Shown in pieces: positions 11,964 to 24,449 of a DNA stretch of 64,000 bases. The DNA comes from Lyophyllum atratum. Its lineage: Eukaryota > Basidiomycota > Agaricomycetes > Agaricales > Lyophyllaceae. Location of the stretch: contig JACGCN010000001.1 of the NCBI GenBank assembly GCA_014905825.1, positions 4,588,001 through 4,652,000 of the forward strand. Direction: 5' to 3'. The notes beneath the pieces were generated by a model. That model was not told the origin of the DNA, did no database searches, and saw only the letters and a program-made list of their open reading frames with translations. Both the position numbers and the translations under genes were made by a program. Positions within the stretch are counted from its first letter, which is position 1; each line of letters starts with the position of its first letter.

Positions 11964-13088
11964 CGATGTAGCTTCGCGCTATTGCCCAGGTTGGTGTAGC
12001 CTCGCGCTAATGTCCAGGTTGGCGTCGCTGTGGTCGCGATTGGGGACAACAGCAGCGAGAGTAAAAGCGAAAGGCAACGTCAAATAGACTGTTATATCGA
12101 CGAACAAACCTGAACTCTTCCTATGTTGGTCATATTATCATGAAGAAATTTGCAAATGGGAGGACGCCGATATAACCGAGTCGGCTGTCAAAGCCCCCTG
12201 AGTCCAGTGTGGAGAAGGATGCATTTGGGATGCATATCAAGATCCGGGGCTGGAAAGTTCGAAGGGCAAAAATGTTTAAACTGCCCTAGGCGATAATTGA
12301 CCGAATATCTCACCGAAACCTAATCTAACTCAGCATTGATCAATGCTTGCCGACATAACTTGGTCGAAGGCGCCTGTCAGGTGTGCAACAATTTGCTCGA
12401 TGGTAGCGGGATGAAAACAATCTTGGTCTATTGGAAACGTGATCAGCACTGGCTTCTGACTCCTCCACTCACACGCTTCATCTGGGGTAAAGGCTGCAAG
12501 CAAATCGTAGGTATGCGTGACGAAAGCGTGAGTGGGAGATGCAGTCTACCGTGCAAATCGGAGAACCTGGCCAACAAAACTGTGGGAAACAGATCTGATG
12601 CGATCCATGGGCGATTAGCGAACTTGACCAAAAATAGATGGTTATTCGCCGCATCCATGTGGACAAGATATACGCGCTATCGAACCTATCTCGCGTACCC
12701 TCAAGGTCAGGGTCGTTCTTAGGCGTCGGGGCCCGAGCTCATCGAACCACCGACTCCAGTGCGACTGCTCGGCTCTGCCAAGCCTAAATCAACTGGTCAT
12801 GAAGGTCATCATCACATGGGAAGGACCCTTTGGGAGTTGACTAGATGACCGGGCATACCAACGATGTCGTTAAGAGGTATGACGCTGACACTCTTTTCAT
12901 ATATCAACCAACGCCACCCAACGCGTCTATCGGTATGTATTACATAGTGTAAATCAGTCTAAGATAACAGAAGGACAAGTCGTTCCGAATCCCTGCAAGC
13001 CTCCTGAGTCCTGGATGATCGATCATGATGTCTTGAGCACCACCACCTGCTCGGTCCCGCCTAAGCCCTTGAACGCATAGGCCAGCGA
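11964..13088. other. Intergenic between DUF6534 copies B and C, with a short tandem repeat
   Basis: No gene recognised. Just upstream of copy B (about 11969-12030) a unit of roughly 27 bp, containing cgcgctattgcccaggttgg, is repeated with a few differences. An open frame at 12336-12722 on the plus strand shows no family motif and was not called. Confidence 0.45.
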
Positions 13089-14996
13089 CTACCCCTTCTG
13101 GTCCACGGCTACACTCGGCGGGCGGGACGGGACCGACATACGAGTCGTCTCCTCCACGCGGATGTCCACATAATTCAGCGGGGTGTCGGTAGTGCGCGGC
13201 CTGTGCCGCAGCTCTTGCCGAGTGTTTAGCCTAGGAGGGATCTGCTCAGTGACGTGGGTGGGGTGGCGAAGTTCGGAAATGACATACGATGCGAGCAAGG
13301 AATTGGCGTACACTGTTGCGTAGATTTCATGTTGTTAGATCCAGATGATTTTAGGAGGTAATAGCCCGTGCCAGAACGTACGTTTTGCAACGATCAGGTG
13401 AAGGGCCATGAAGACCAGGTTTCCGCTCATCGCGAGCCACTGTTGAGAGATCATAGTAACTTGTAAGCCGACATGTGAAGAATTCCTAAGATATATCCAC
13501 GCACGCATATCATGGACACGGTCGTCCCGAAACTGTTGGTGGCATGAGTCCCGAGCCACCCCATGGTGAGCATGCATGCAATACGCACCATGTTAACGAC
13601 CCAGTTTCGAACGTATATAGGATTAGCGAGTCGATGATGTGGTCCAAGCTAAAAGCGTCACCTGTATGAGTAGTCGGGACGGAGGTCGGTGTAAGGGGGT
13701 TACCTTAACGAACGTGCACGACTGCGCTGCAGCAGAACAGACATGCAAAGAGTGATAATGATGTCAATTGCGCAAGAGAGCGCAAGGCCAGTCGAAAATA
13801 ACCACTGTCGGGAATGAAATTAGCGGGTCCATAGTATTAGGGAGAAATTGTGCGTACACCGAACCGGTCCTTGAATGCAGGAAATGTACGAAGCCGAATC
13901 CTGCGAGGAACGGCTGTGAGACGATGAAGGCCGAGGATAAAGAAGGCTCACAATTCGACGCTGGTTGCTGTTGAACGTGAATAATACGTTGAACACACGA
14001 GGAAGTGAGGGGAGTAGGAACACAACATACCAGTTGCGGAGGCTGAGATGACTTTATATGAGTTCTTAGTGTAAGGAAATCGTGACGGATCCCTCACCGA
14101 GACGCAGGGTTGCGAGAAGAATCTGTGGTGTTCATAACTGTCAGTGATTGCTGCAGACGCCGCTCGAACTGTTGATTCGGGTACTGACGATTGGGCCAGC
14201 GAGGTACCAGTTCCTCTTGCTCACTGGAATTACAAAGTTATCTCCGCGTAAACCGTAATCACCGCTGTCGATACTTACATAACAGAATTCGGTGAGCGTA
14301 GAACCTAAGACGAGAACTCGTTAGCACGCATGGAGGGTTGTCGTGGTGTTATCCACCGACCCCTGGACGAGAAAGGTGATCATCGCCTGAAAACAAAGCG
14401 TCAATATCGCATTGTAAGACCAAGTTGGCAACTGACCGTCAGCAAGATCGTCAGCTATTCCAATCGCAACGCCGGTCAACAAGGTGATAGAAATCGGAGA
14501 GCGTTACGTACAGAAAGTGTCCTGGGGAGAGGGGACATCAGTCACGCGACACAATAGACATAAGGTACCTGGACACGTACAACGGGATTTCTTCCATACG
14601 AACGACCCCAAAGCCATCGATGAGATAATTCCACAACGCTGCGCAGGTCAGACCTGTATGCGTGCCATCCAGTACACTAATCCATCTGTGTAAGCCCATA
14701 ATCCGCCCTCGACCTTGAATGGAACGGCCTCACCCGATGAGGAGTACCTGGAAAACTACAAATTATGGCGGAAGGCAGTGACGCATTTGTGGAGAGAACG
14801 CACCAGACCAGTGATGACTTTAGGATCCGCTGGCCAGTACATTCTGAAATACAGCAGGATCTGGATAGCGACGATGCCTGCGAGTCTAGTTCCTATTCAG
14901 CGGTGGGCCCGAGAGACGACGGCTTAGGACGTACGTGGCTGCCGCGTATCCACCTAATAAGAGGGCGCCTTGGTTGCTGGCAATATCCGACGCCAT
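13089..14996 (-). CDS. DUF6534-type multi-pass membrane protein, tandem copy C
   Basis: Starts MASDIASNQGALLLGGYAAA (ATG at 14996). An in-frame upstream ATG exists at 15143, but the family start is the one given. Exons give LAGIVAIQILLYFRMYWPAD, then a tiny exon (VLLIG) and WISVLDGTHTGLTCAALWNY, LTILLT, AMITFLVQGFYAHRILLLS, KRNWYLAGPI, WLFSTGLALSCAIDIIITLC, SLDHIIDSLILYTFETGSL, then WLAMSGNLVFMALHLIVAKL and YANSLLASLNTRQELRHRP. The tail ends ...SVAVDQKG at 13089 (TAG). The reading frame is less certain around 13860-13910, between the two central exons. Same architecture and intron phases as copies A and B. Membrane location is clear from the hydrophobic helices; biochemical role unknown. Confidence 0.78.
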
Positions 14997-15791
14997 ATTA
15001 GTGTATGTGGGTATATGAGGTTGTGGCGATAGCAGGCTCCGTGGTGGAGGGACAAGAGAGATGTTGCGGCTGCTGGGGCGGTACAGCTTATCGACGTCGA
15101 GAGAAGACCATGTTGGCAAAAAAGACACAAAATTCGGCACCAAGGCAGCGAGCGGAGTTATTGGAAATCAAGTGATTAATACGCACAGAATCACCCGAAG
15201 AATGAGGAAGAAAAAAAGTACTGTGGAGGTCCATGACATATGACACCTAAAAATAGCCACATGATAGGAGTTGATAATCGATCGAGCAACTGCTTAGAAC
15301 ACCGGAGCAGGATTGCTTCCAATGGAATTTGAGCCCATTAGGCGGGAACTCTGATAAGACGTTGGAATGAAGTATAGTAGATGTGAAATCGACACACGGC
15401 AGATAATTCCCCTGCTGTTCGATATCGATCCGAGGTCACTGCAGTCAGTTGTCGCGACGAAGCCTTCGACCCCAAACTGAGATTATCTGGAGGCGAGTAC
15501 TGCGCTTTTTGCGAAGCCACGCGAAGCCACACGACAGAGAGTTGCGATTCGGCTGAAGCAGAAGTGGTACCAGGTGGACCGTGGTACCGATCCAGACTTC
15601 CTGGACCCGCTACATTCCGATGGTGCAATAGCCTCCGAACCTAACATTGCCTAACATTGCTTCGCATCTTAGGCCGCATCAAAGCCGGCGACTAGAAGCA
15701 GCATGGTCGACGGTGAAGGACTGCGGGACGGCTTGTAAGTCGCAAACATCAACTACCGGCTTTTGATCTATCGGGTGAGGTACTTCGACGC
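14997..15791. other. Intergenic, no gene seen
   Basis: No spliced gene recognised. A 10-bp perfect tandem (ctaacattgc twice) sits near 15642-15661. A minus-strand frame at 15338-15628 has no motif. Confidence 0.4.
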
Positions 15792-16028
15792 TTGGCCTTC
15801 TCATATGCACAGAATACCAGTGTATACGGAGGCACGTTCACCAACGTTGACTTAACAGATATCGATCACCGTCTCGAAATCGCTGGTGAGGTGTCAGGAG
15901 ATGACTCGGATTCAGGTGAGCGGTTTTCTGTTATGTCTACTCTTTTAGACGATGAAGCTGCTCACGTTCCGGGATTCATGCTATGTGATGGGTTTATGCT
16001 GGAACCAAGAGATCAGCGGTACCAGTAG
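15792..16028 (+). CDS. Small ORF with 'GGTFTNV' motif, possible remnant of an immune-type protein
   Basis: An open frame of 78 codons begins MAFSYAQNTSVYGGTFTNVD and continues with an acidic tail (EVSGDDSDSGERF). The pattern 'S.A.N..V.GGTF.NV' near the N terminus is common at the start of Agaricomycete NACHT/NLR-like and related proteins; this is from memory and unchecked. No downstream NTPase exons are visible, so this is either a stand-alone small protein or a truncated remnant. The stretch lies just upstream of the HeLo-like genes at 18-23 kb. It was called only because of the motif; codon use gives no further support. Confidence 0.3.
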   Translation: MAFSYAQNTSVYGGTFTNVDLTDIDHRLEIAGEVSGDDSDSGERFSVMSTLLDDEAAHVPGFMLCDGFMLEPRDQRYQ

Positions 16029-18117
16029 GGTTCTTAACATGGCTGGTCCAAGCGCTCCGCCGCCAGCCTGACTAGCTGTCCGTGATATTACGAGGCATGC
16101 GTCCTATTCCTTCCGAACCCCTTCCAAAAGGCATTTGCTCACCTCTGCACGCATCTCCATCTCCATTCTATCCGTGACGCTTCGCGCATCTCTTCCATGC
16201 TCGCGGCATCTCTTCCATGCTCGCGGGCGCAACGACGATGCACCCTAATATTCCGCTTGTTGTGACACGAGATGCTACGACGATGCCCATGAAATTCTCA
16301 ATGAGACGCCAGGAGAAAACTGACTCACGTCTTACAACACATCCACAGCATCGTCACAAAGAAGAAGAAAAAAAGTGGGTAATTCAAGGCTCATCCTGGT
16401 GGAAGGATCGCGGCAGTCTGAAGAGGCGCCTACAGTGATGATTCGGCCTATCGAATCCACATTCTGTCCCCACCAGTACGCATCTCCTACTTGGAACACG
16501 TATGCGCACATGCAGCATGCTCAAGGACCTCATTTTCCATGTGGTTTCTGTGTTATGCTGCGATATCTCGCATGTCCGTACGGAGAAGAAGATCCTGCAT
16601 GGCATGTTATGATAGATGAAAATCCGCGGTCGGGATGTCGACCGTATCAGGGCGTCTGATGTTAGTCCCACCACTTCCCTACCGCTCATGAATGTGCGCA
16701 ACATTGTATTGCTCGTGCGGCGCTTGAGCTTCGCATATTCCCGAGCATGCCTGATGCTTTCCGAGTCGGCCGTAGCACCGTATGGATTGCTGGGCTACAG
16801 AGGGGCAGTCCCGTAGTTCTATGCAATGGCGTCTATCAATCGTCCCCGTGCGTTGATTGATTGATATATGAAGTACATACCATGATCTTCGATGGCTGCG
16901 AGATGTCACGTACACCAAACATTGGATAGGTATCGAAGGCATCGAGAAGTAGTAAACACAGTGTTCTCAATGTACCCGGGAGTCCTAGACACAAACACAT
17001 ATGTGTTTGCGGGCACCGCTTAGCCTATGGGGATGTGTATGGTCTATTACAAGTACTTTATGCATACGATGTGTATTGTGAGTACACAGGAGTGTCCCAG
17101 CCATTCAAGTCTACTGATATTAGCAACAATACCAGCTGTGACCCTTATAGGATCTTCCAAAACGCGGCCGCTTCAGAACACTCAATCGCGGTCTAGTTCA
17201 ACAGAAGGAGGACCAGGAAAGTAGGCGACAAATGGGTGGGTGTCCTCACCACCCCTCTCCGTGCTTTTCGATATAACTCATTTCATCTTAAAGAGAAGGC
17301 GCCGTCCTTGTCCTAAACTTCCTAAACACAATGCCTTTGTTATTTCCTGGCACGTCGAATCGTCCCCAACACTTCTCATTCCTTGCGTTTCGAAAACACA
17401 AGCTGGCTGTGGCGCCAAGGTATCGAGCTCTTCGGTTGCAGAGAATAGCAGTGGTCAAGAGCAATGCTACAGGAATGAGATTGCCACAGCGAGGAAATAC
17501 TTTTCTGGAGATGTCCCATGAAGCCGCGATGATGTTCATACATCATCATGTCTGAGTCTGGCGATTCTAGACTGCTTCAAGGAACGCGTTTGCGTATACT
17601 TATGAACTCCTCAGCTCTATCTCGGCATCTCTGACCTTTTGATTGCCGTGCGGCGGCCTTGGTACAGCGTTGCATACAGGGTTCGGTGGACCACACGCGT
17701 CTGTGTGGAAGAGCGCAACTTGGCCAATATCTATTTGAAGCAAGTCACTTTAACTCTATCGGCAGTCGTAATTCATCTGAACTCATTCCTACTTTTATGA
17801 TTGACGTCTTGCGACTGGCGCGGAGAACTCCTTAAAAAGATACATTACTGTGAAGTTGGCTTTGGGCGGACCCTTATTTTTTGTATCTGAAGACTACTGG
17901 GACGTTCGATCAAGCGTTATTTTCGGGCAAAGCATCACCAGGGGAGGTATACATGCTTCGTACATGCTCGGGATCCTCTACCTATAAAGGTGGAACGCGG
18001 GATGCCCTAAATTTAACTCTTATCTTTTGGACAACGAGAAAGGGGTCCCCATCGCCACACAACCTTAGAGTCACTCCAGAAGTTTCCGATCGAAGAGCGT
18101 CAAACGACCCTGCAGCT
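16029..18117. other. Intergenic, no gene recognised
   Basis: About 2 kb of short open frames in all phases (for example 16375-16659 and 17331-17555) without domains or convincing splice patterns. A 21-bp unit (catctcttccatgctcgcgg core) is tandemly duplicated at about 16188-16226. The upstream part of the HeLo-like gene at 18118 may begin in the last 200 bp. Confidence 0.4.
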
Positions 18118-19194
18118 ATGACTTCTATGCCCGATGTGCAGGATGCTGCCCGTATTGCTCAAAGAATCGAGCAACTATCCCAGGTTTGTGGCAAGGCTTC
18201 CGTCATTACCATTGATGTTCTGACCACCGTTTCCCGTACAGAACGTGAAATTCAACAAGAAAGCGTCTCGACGACTCGCGACAGACGCTCGCTCTGTAGT
18301 AGACATCTGCATCTTACTGTCCGAGTCCGGTGAATTCAACTCAGCCGACCACCTAGTCAACGTGGAAAATGTAGCACGGTGAGTAAAGAACATTTCAAGA
18401 ACTCCTTTATAGTACTTACCCATAATCTACGCTTCCAGTACTTTACAAGAGATCTGCGATTACACCGAACAGCAGGTGCTGAGGAACGTATGCGTTCTAC
18501 GATTTCGGCGCGAGACCGATGCGCGGCTAATACAGGAATACCGCCACCGGCTGCAACGTTTCATGTCTCATCTAAGCGTTAGTGTTCTACACTCTATAGT
18601 TGCTCAGCACTTTCAACATCAACATTGCAGCATACGTTATCATTGTTGAACGAAGCTTTATCCGTGTCTCTCCTGAATCATTTGGAACCTCAAGACAGAG
18701 ATGCGCACAACGCCCAGGCTCCAACGCAGCCCTCGAACGTTGACGAGGTAACGATCGATGAGGAGGTGACCCAGAGAGAACGTCGACAGACACGAGAGAT
18801 TTCTACTACCGTTCAAATACAGCAAGATGACCTTCCGGCCAGGTGGGCAGTACATGACCCCAGAGGGCTGCCCTTGTCCACGTCGAACCCATTTCGGCCG
18901 TCGGGAAGTCAGTTCGGGCCTCATGTATACTTCACACCTCCTAGCGCCTACTCGACGCCTCCTGGGCTATTCCTTCACCAGAGTTTCACTTCGGTCGCTG
19001 GCAGCCAGAACACCTATTCTCGTAGTGTCGTCAATACGAACTCTGGAAACACGACAACTCGCGTCATTACAAACTCGGGTAACAACACCTCTATGGTTGC
19101 CCAACACGGTGCGCCCATCGGGATCCAATCGGAGATATATTCGCTGACACCGTCCCGCAGGGAGAGGAAGATGAGGGTAGTTTTATTCCTCTAG
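18118..19194 (+). CDS. HeLo/MLKL_NTD-like helical-bundle protein with Asn/Ser-rich C-terminal motif (member i)
   Basis: Exons 18118-18183, 18242-18378, 18439-18577 and 18631-19194 join in frame (301 residues; intron phases 0, 2, 0). Helical segments: MTSMPDVQDAARIAQRIEQL, NVKFNKKASRRLATDARSVV, TLQEICDYTEQQVL and ARLIQEYRHRLQRFMSHLS. These align with the bundle of members iii-v. A disordered linker rich in T, S, P and R follows, with a charged stretch at about 145-180. The C-terminal motif is GSQNTYSRSVVNTNSGN followed by TTRVITNSGNNTS. The first exon is shorter than in iii-v: sequence equivalent to their first 30 residues is not obvious, so the true start may be upstream (the frame is open back to 17881). 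Family knowledge: HeLo-superfamily bundles permeabilise membranes when a C-terminal amyloid motif is triggered. That role here is inference. Confidence 0.65.
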
Positions 19195-19667
19195 TCCCTG
19201 GCCAGTATCTGCGCGGACTCCAAAGAGTCTTCCCTGGCATTCCATATCTCGCCCCGTTCCTAGTATTTATCTTATCTCGGACAGCTTTGGGGTTTGAATT
19301 ATACACAGCGCCTTTGACATCACCTGGCTCAGACTAATGCTTACTATACTTTGGAAGTCGCAATGATCTGTTCCTAGTCCGGCCTATGGATACGGGACAG
19401 AATATATTCACCGCGTTTCGTCATATCACCCTCCAGTGAAAATGGTCGCGTTATCAGGTTTGGTTTTCGAGTGTATGGTCTGCGAGTGTACATTAGCACA
19501 GCAAGACAGGGTATATACAAGGTAGCGTATAAGAACTTCGTAGAAAACGCCGGTATTGAAAGATAGGGACACGAGCAAATTCAGAGACAAGGCTTGCGAA
19601 GTCGTATGAGATACATCGTGAAACTAGATGCGAGAACAGTCCAGTGCAGCCACCAGCCAGTCGGGCA

Positions 19668-20712
19668 TCAATACCCGCGAATCTGAAGGCGCTGGTCTCT
19701 TCTCTCTCTCGCTACGGAAAGAGTCAGTCGAGATACTGTATTCCAGTAAGTAAAATACGAACTGTGATAAGTTCCGACAGACGAATCATTGTTCGAATCA
19801 GAGACGATACGAGTTATCGTATTGCCAGAGTTCGTACTGATGACGCTACCAGGATAGCTATTCTGGTTCCCCTGGACGGCGGTGAAAACGCCTTGCGGAG
19901 TTTGGGGCCCCGCAAATGTTGGATGGGAATCGAGAGGATTGAAGCGACGGCCAGAGGGGAATGAATGAAGGAACGGGTTGGTCTTGCGACCAAGGCTGGG
20001 TCTGTGTACTTCAGACGACCACACACTCGCTCCTTGTTCTGCGCTTCCCATCTGAGCCCTCTCCCCGAATGCCTCCTCGGAGGTCATCGATTTACCAGCG
20101 CCACCTCCTCAACTGTTTCTCTCATCGTATCACCCTCGCTCTGACCATGCTGCGTCGAGGCCGGTGGGTACGGTACTTCGTCATAAAGGGGCGGGCTTTC
20201 GTTCCGAGCATCCCATTTTGTGAGTGGGTCCGTGGTAGCCGCAACTTTATTGCCTGCGGACCTTGTCAAAATGAGGTGTGAGTGATTGGCATCAGAAATG
20301 GGTTACGAAGGTAAAATAAGATCGAACAGAGACTCCGGAGACATCCAAGGGAGGTTCTAAAGCGATCATGGCTTTCTCGAGTGATGCCGGCGGTAGCTTC
20401 GTTCTTAATCGTCTTCTTTAGCTTCAACAATAGCTTAGATACCTCGTACAAGTAGCTGTGAACGTAAGGTGTGGGTAAGTGCGGGGTGGTTTTAGAGGCG
20501 AGGGACCAACTCACCCATGTTCTAGTACGATAAATAGAAGGAGCGCGGCAGTACCCGTCGTGGTCTATGGGCTCCTGCGGGAGTGCACAGACTTCGTTTC
20601 CATCCCGGTTCCTGGATACAGGCACGGGAACATCATGTACATCGTGTGTTCTAGGGCAATAGACAAGGTTTAGTGCGGCCCATGTTGCGCAGAAAAGCGC
20701 TCCGAGCTCCAC
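19668..20712 (-). pseudogene. Diverged or broken member ii of the HeLo/MLKL_NTD-like family
   Basis: The C-terminal motif is clear on the minus strand: GNQNSYPGSVISTNSGNT, then ITRIVSDSNNDSSVG. Upstream, an exon YLYEVSKLLLKLKKTIKNEA followed by TRESHDRFRTSLGCL resembles the third bundle exon (EYRxRLxxSL at its end), but it is about 17 nt shorter than the invariant 139 nt seen in i, iii, iv and v. A linker (DPLTKWDARNESPPLYDEV) is in another frame and needs an unusual join to reach the motif exon at 20087. No equivalent of the first exon was found between 20712 and 21000. It faces member i tail-to-tail across about 470 bp. Most likely a pseudogene that keeps the motif. Confidence 0.5.
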
Positions 20713-20760
20713 GGCGGGGTGGGCGATCGCTTTCAGGGAATACTTAGTTTGAGATGCCGG

Positions 20761-22334
20761 ATGAGTCTATCTTCGAATGGTCATGATGTAGCATCGCCGG
20801 AAATCTTGTTTTAACGAAGAGTTGATGTGTATCGGATTAGCCCAACTTGATTTCTAAATGGGAATGTTATTGATAGATATTCAGGACAACGAATTGTACA
20901 GTCTCATACCACGCGCAGTGAGCATGTTCAGATGCGTGTCGCATTACCTTGGGACCATCTGTTATGACAAAGTTCTGTTGTCCTAGAAGGATAAACATCA
21001 GCGGGTACAAGGCGTTCATACGTTTGTGGGTCCATGATTGCGGAAGTTCTTCGGGATGATAAGTGTTCGGGCGCCATCGTCCAGTTCTAGATCTATTCGG
21101 GATATATCTGTCAGGCTGCTGTTTCATTGCATCAGGTCTGAATAGCAGTGAGCAATTGGTACACGAGAGTAGATACGGGAAGCAGAAATGAAGACGATGC
21201 AAGTTCAGGCGGAATGGCTCGAATGTCTTCGACAACGACAAGACACTAGCCTCTCTGGCGAGTCGGAGCAGAGGAACGTCTGAGTCGCACACATTTATAC
21301 CAGCATCAACACGTGGTTCTGTGGCCGTCATCCTCCAGCGCTGCCAGCAGTGCGGTTTGTCCATCCATTCATGCTGAGTCAACCTTAGAGGTCGAGCAAG
21401 CCCTTCTGTCAAGAAAGAGAGAGTTCCCGTTGTGATTAGCTGACTGTGCACCTCCCTCGGCAGTCGAGCCCTCGAATTACTTGTCTGTCTAACATTACAT
21501 AGGAATTCGACGAGACATGGCTTGCTAAGACATAGGGGACGTCATTTATGATGCCAGAGTGAAGAGCTCAAATATAACCCACAGATAATACCAGCCTCCC
21601 CCCTCCCGGAACCCGAGCGTCCATCCCAGCTTAGGTCCTCTATCAGCGCATGCCGTCCTTGGTCGATGCCCGATGCAGTCAAGCCAGATTCTTCATTTTG
21701 GTCCAAGTTGGGGGAAGGTAGGGGACTGTAGGGTCTAAAGTCCCATACAGAGGAGGAATCCAGAATTCGTATGACTCATGAATGGGATCTTCACTTGTCG
21801 GAATATGGTGGAAAGATAGTCGTCAGTTGGACTGACCACGATGCAAACCCTATGGGAAAATGTGACAGCCCGGTGTTCCTGTCACAGAGTAGGACAATCC
21901 TTCTTGACCCACGACTTCAGGCTCTTGGTACGCTTTTTTTTGACGAATTTTCGATGATATTTCCCGCGAGTGTTACATGTGGACATTTCTTCTAAGAGCC
22001 ACTCCGAGCTTGTCCTGTGGATCTGCCGTACCTAGGTTTGCATTGAAGTTTCTGACTCGGAACAGAGTGAGCGCCAACGAAGCGCCTGTGCATATATATC
22101 TACCTCGAGGCAAGATAAAGAGCACAGTACCACTTTCGTGCAAGTCGTGGGCAAACCTGGACGGACCGCACATCCGACGACGTCGATGAGGTGTCATTCT
22201 GTATGTAAACTAGCCTCTACCTGCGCTGGCGATTCGTCTTGGATCTTGATAACTTACGTTTATGCTTCACCTCCAGCAGGGTTCTCATGTTGGACAGAAA
22301 CCGCAGTCAGAAGCCCTACCTACAGCCCACCACG
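20761..22334. other. Intergenic, no gene recognised
   Basis: A long minus-strand open frame (20867-21451, 194 codons) shows no domain or splice continuation and could be chance. The last 100 bp before 22335 must contain the promoter of member iii. Confidence 0.4.
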
Positions 22335-23527
22335 ATGCGCAACCCAAAGACGAGGTCCAAGGATTCTCCAAAGCTCGGCACAGCGTTGGATTCATCGGAG
22401 GTCGTGCTGTCGACGCTCACGGAGGCTGCGGAATGGACGTCCTTGCCCTACTTGCAGGAAGTGGCTGGAGCGGCGCTGAGTCTCGTCAACATCGTCCAGG
22501 TATTTCGGCTCTTCCATTTGCTTTTCGAAATCTGGACCGCTTAAACTCGGACCTAGGATGTGAAAAGTAACAAGGAGGCTTTCAAACGGCTTGCGAACGA
22601 CGCATGTGCACTTGTGTATATTATCCTGTCGCGATATAAGGACGAAAACTCGAACAGCAAGGCGGCGGCTATGCCCGCCCATGTGACCCATGTAAAAGAT
22701 CTGGCTAGGTCAGTTTTCTTCACCGTTCGTTAAACATCGATCTCATTACTCCTCGATTAATTCGTTCAGAACGTTAGACGAGATATATAGATACGCTAGG
22801 TCCCAAGGGTCAAAGAATAAACTCGTCAAAATTATTCAGCACAAATCGGATGCCGGGGCGATACACGAATATCGCGAGCGATTGAGGCAATCCTTGGATG
22901 TTTTCAATGTCAGTATCTCTCTTCCTCGTCGCTTCGTAGCCTCTTTGACAACCATAGTCATAGGTCAAGTCAAGTATCTCTATACAAGACACCCTATCAT
23001 CGATTCAGGAGAAAATCACGCGCATGAACAGAGAACGTCCTGTACTTACATCACCAAAACAGCGCCCTCCACAGGCCGTTGCACATGAATCGGAACAGAA
23101 CAGAGTTGCGGAGAGCGTTGTTACTAAATCGGATTCAACGAGGGGTCTACATGGCGAAGTTCGCTCGAAAGGAGTCGTACCGATGTCGACGTCAAACGTA
23201 CCACACCTTCCTCAAAGTCCATCCCCCGGTCATGGCGTCGTGCCGTACGGTGTATACCCTTCCAGACCACAATCCATGTATCCGGGCCAACAACTGTCTC
23301 TGCCGTCTAATCTCCCAGCTATGTCTCCCTTTCATGCGAATCAACCTGGCTACTATGCACTACAGGGAGGTTCTAAACGAAGCATTGGTGGAGACCAAAA
23401 TACCTACAGCGGCAGCGTGATCAACACCAACTCGGGGAACGTGTCGACGCATATGGTCTCGAACTCCAACAACGATTCTTCGGTGAGAATAGGTAATGGT
23501 TCGTGCTCAATTTTCTACTCTTGTTGA
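22335..23527 (+). CDS. HeLo/MLKL_NTD-like helical-bundle protein with Asn/Ser-rich C-terminal motif (member iii)
   Basis: Four exons: 22335-22499 (165 nt), 22557-22708 (152), 22770-22908 (139), 22964-23527 (564), 339 residues, intron phases 0, 2, 0. Bundle: VVLSTLTEAAEWTSLPYLQE, VAGAALSLVNIVQ, DVKSNKEAFKRLANDACALV, TLDEIYRYARSQGSKNKLVK and GAIHEYRERLRQSLDVFN (residues 20-152). Exon 4 starts with the helix VKSSISIQDTLSSIQEKITR. A P/S/N-rich linker follows (about 175-300), with many Pro and Tyr. The C-terminal motif is GDQNTYSGSVINTNSGNV, then STHMVSNSNNDSSV. A GT at the SSV codon could be a splice donor into a further exon; if not used, translation stops at 23527. Fold assignment to the MLKL_NTD/HeLo group rests on the P.LQE.AG.AL....Q.VKSNK pattern and helical content. 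A membrane-disrupting role is inferred. Confidence 0.75.
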
Positions 23528-24449
23528 TGTTATAACTTAATCTTCTATGCAGGGACGAGACGACATAGATAGCGGAGACATGTACTGTTGGATGGGTTTC
23601 TTCGTGATGCGTACACCTACATGTCCTTTTGCATTCATTTTCCCTACATATACTTCGAGACAATATCGTGTACGCGCGCATTATCCCCGAATGTTAATGA
23701 GACTGACAGGGAACGGTCGTTTGTCCCGAGTTCCATGCTGCATCCGTGAGACCCCTTTCGTAAATATTTGAACACAGACTGCTTGGAATCCTCCCCGAAA
23801 AATGGATCTGATTCCGCGATTGAAAGTCGACAGCTTTCGCGATTGAAAGTCGACAGCTTTCACCATGCTCGAGTCATGCGTCTCCCCTCCATGTTTTCCC
23901 CTTTCCCCGAGCCTCGCACTTCTTTGTTCCTACGCATACCCATAATCCAACGACCCGCGGCGACGTCCACGACCCAGCACCCACACCAAGATGCTGAGCA
24001 CGACACGACACCAGCTTATTCCATGCTCCTCGTTCCTCACATGTACAGGGACCAACGGGGGTCGTTGCGCTGAAGGTACTTACCGCGCAGCCTCATGATA
24101 AACGCGCAATGGGACGCAGACTCGAAACCTTGACCGCAAGATTCGATAACATACGGAGCGTAGGCGTAATTCCCACATCGACCGATGCCGCTGACTTCCC
24201 CTGAAAACGAGAAACGTGCAAGAGTAGCCGAAGCCCATCACGCCACGTCTGCTACCACTCCCTTCCGCCACGGACAACTCCACTCCCATCCACCCCGCTT
24301 AAAAAGCGGCCGATACCCAATTCCACCCCTCCTCTTCAGCTTTCCCGACGGTGGTCGGTTCCTCGGTTTCCACCACCGAAGTCCGTGTTCGAGCACGACC
24401 AGGGCACAGGAATGACGCCGATTATTGGGGTAAGGCCCTCACGCTGAGC
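23528..24449. other. Intergenic, short tandem duplication inside
   Basis: No gene recognised. At about 23815-23862 a 23-bp unit (ttcgcgattgaaagtcgacag core) is duplicated head-to-tail. The frame following the possible alternative donor of member iii (RDDIDSGDMYCWMGFF at about 23554) is open for about 70 codons and could be an extra 3' exon. Confidence 0.35.

Noticed and set aside
12336..12722. 128-codon plus-strand frame with several Cys
   Set aside because: No recognisable motif, in the intergenic gap of a minus-strand tandem array; no splice continuation.
20867..21451. 194-codon open frame on the minus strand
   Set aside because: No domain, no signal or helix pattern, no splice partners; could be chance.
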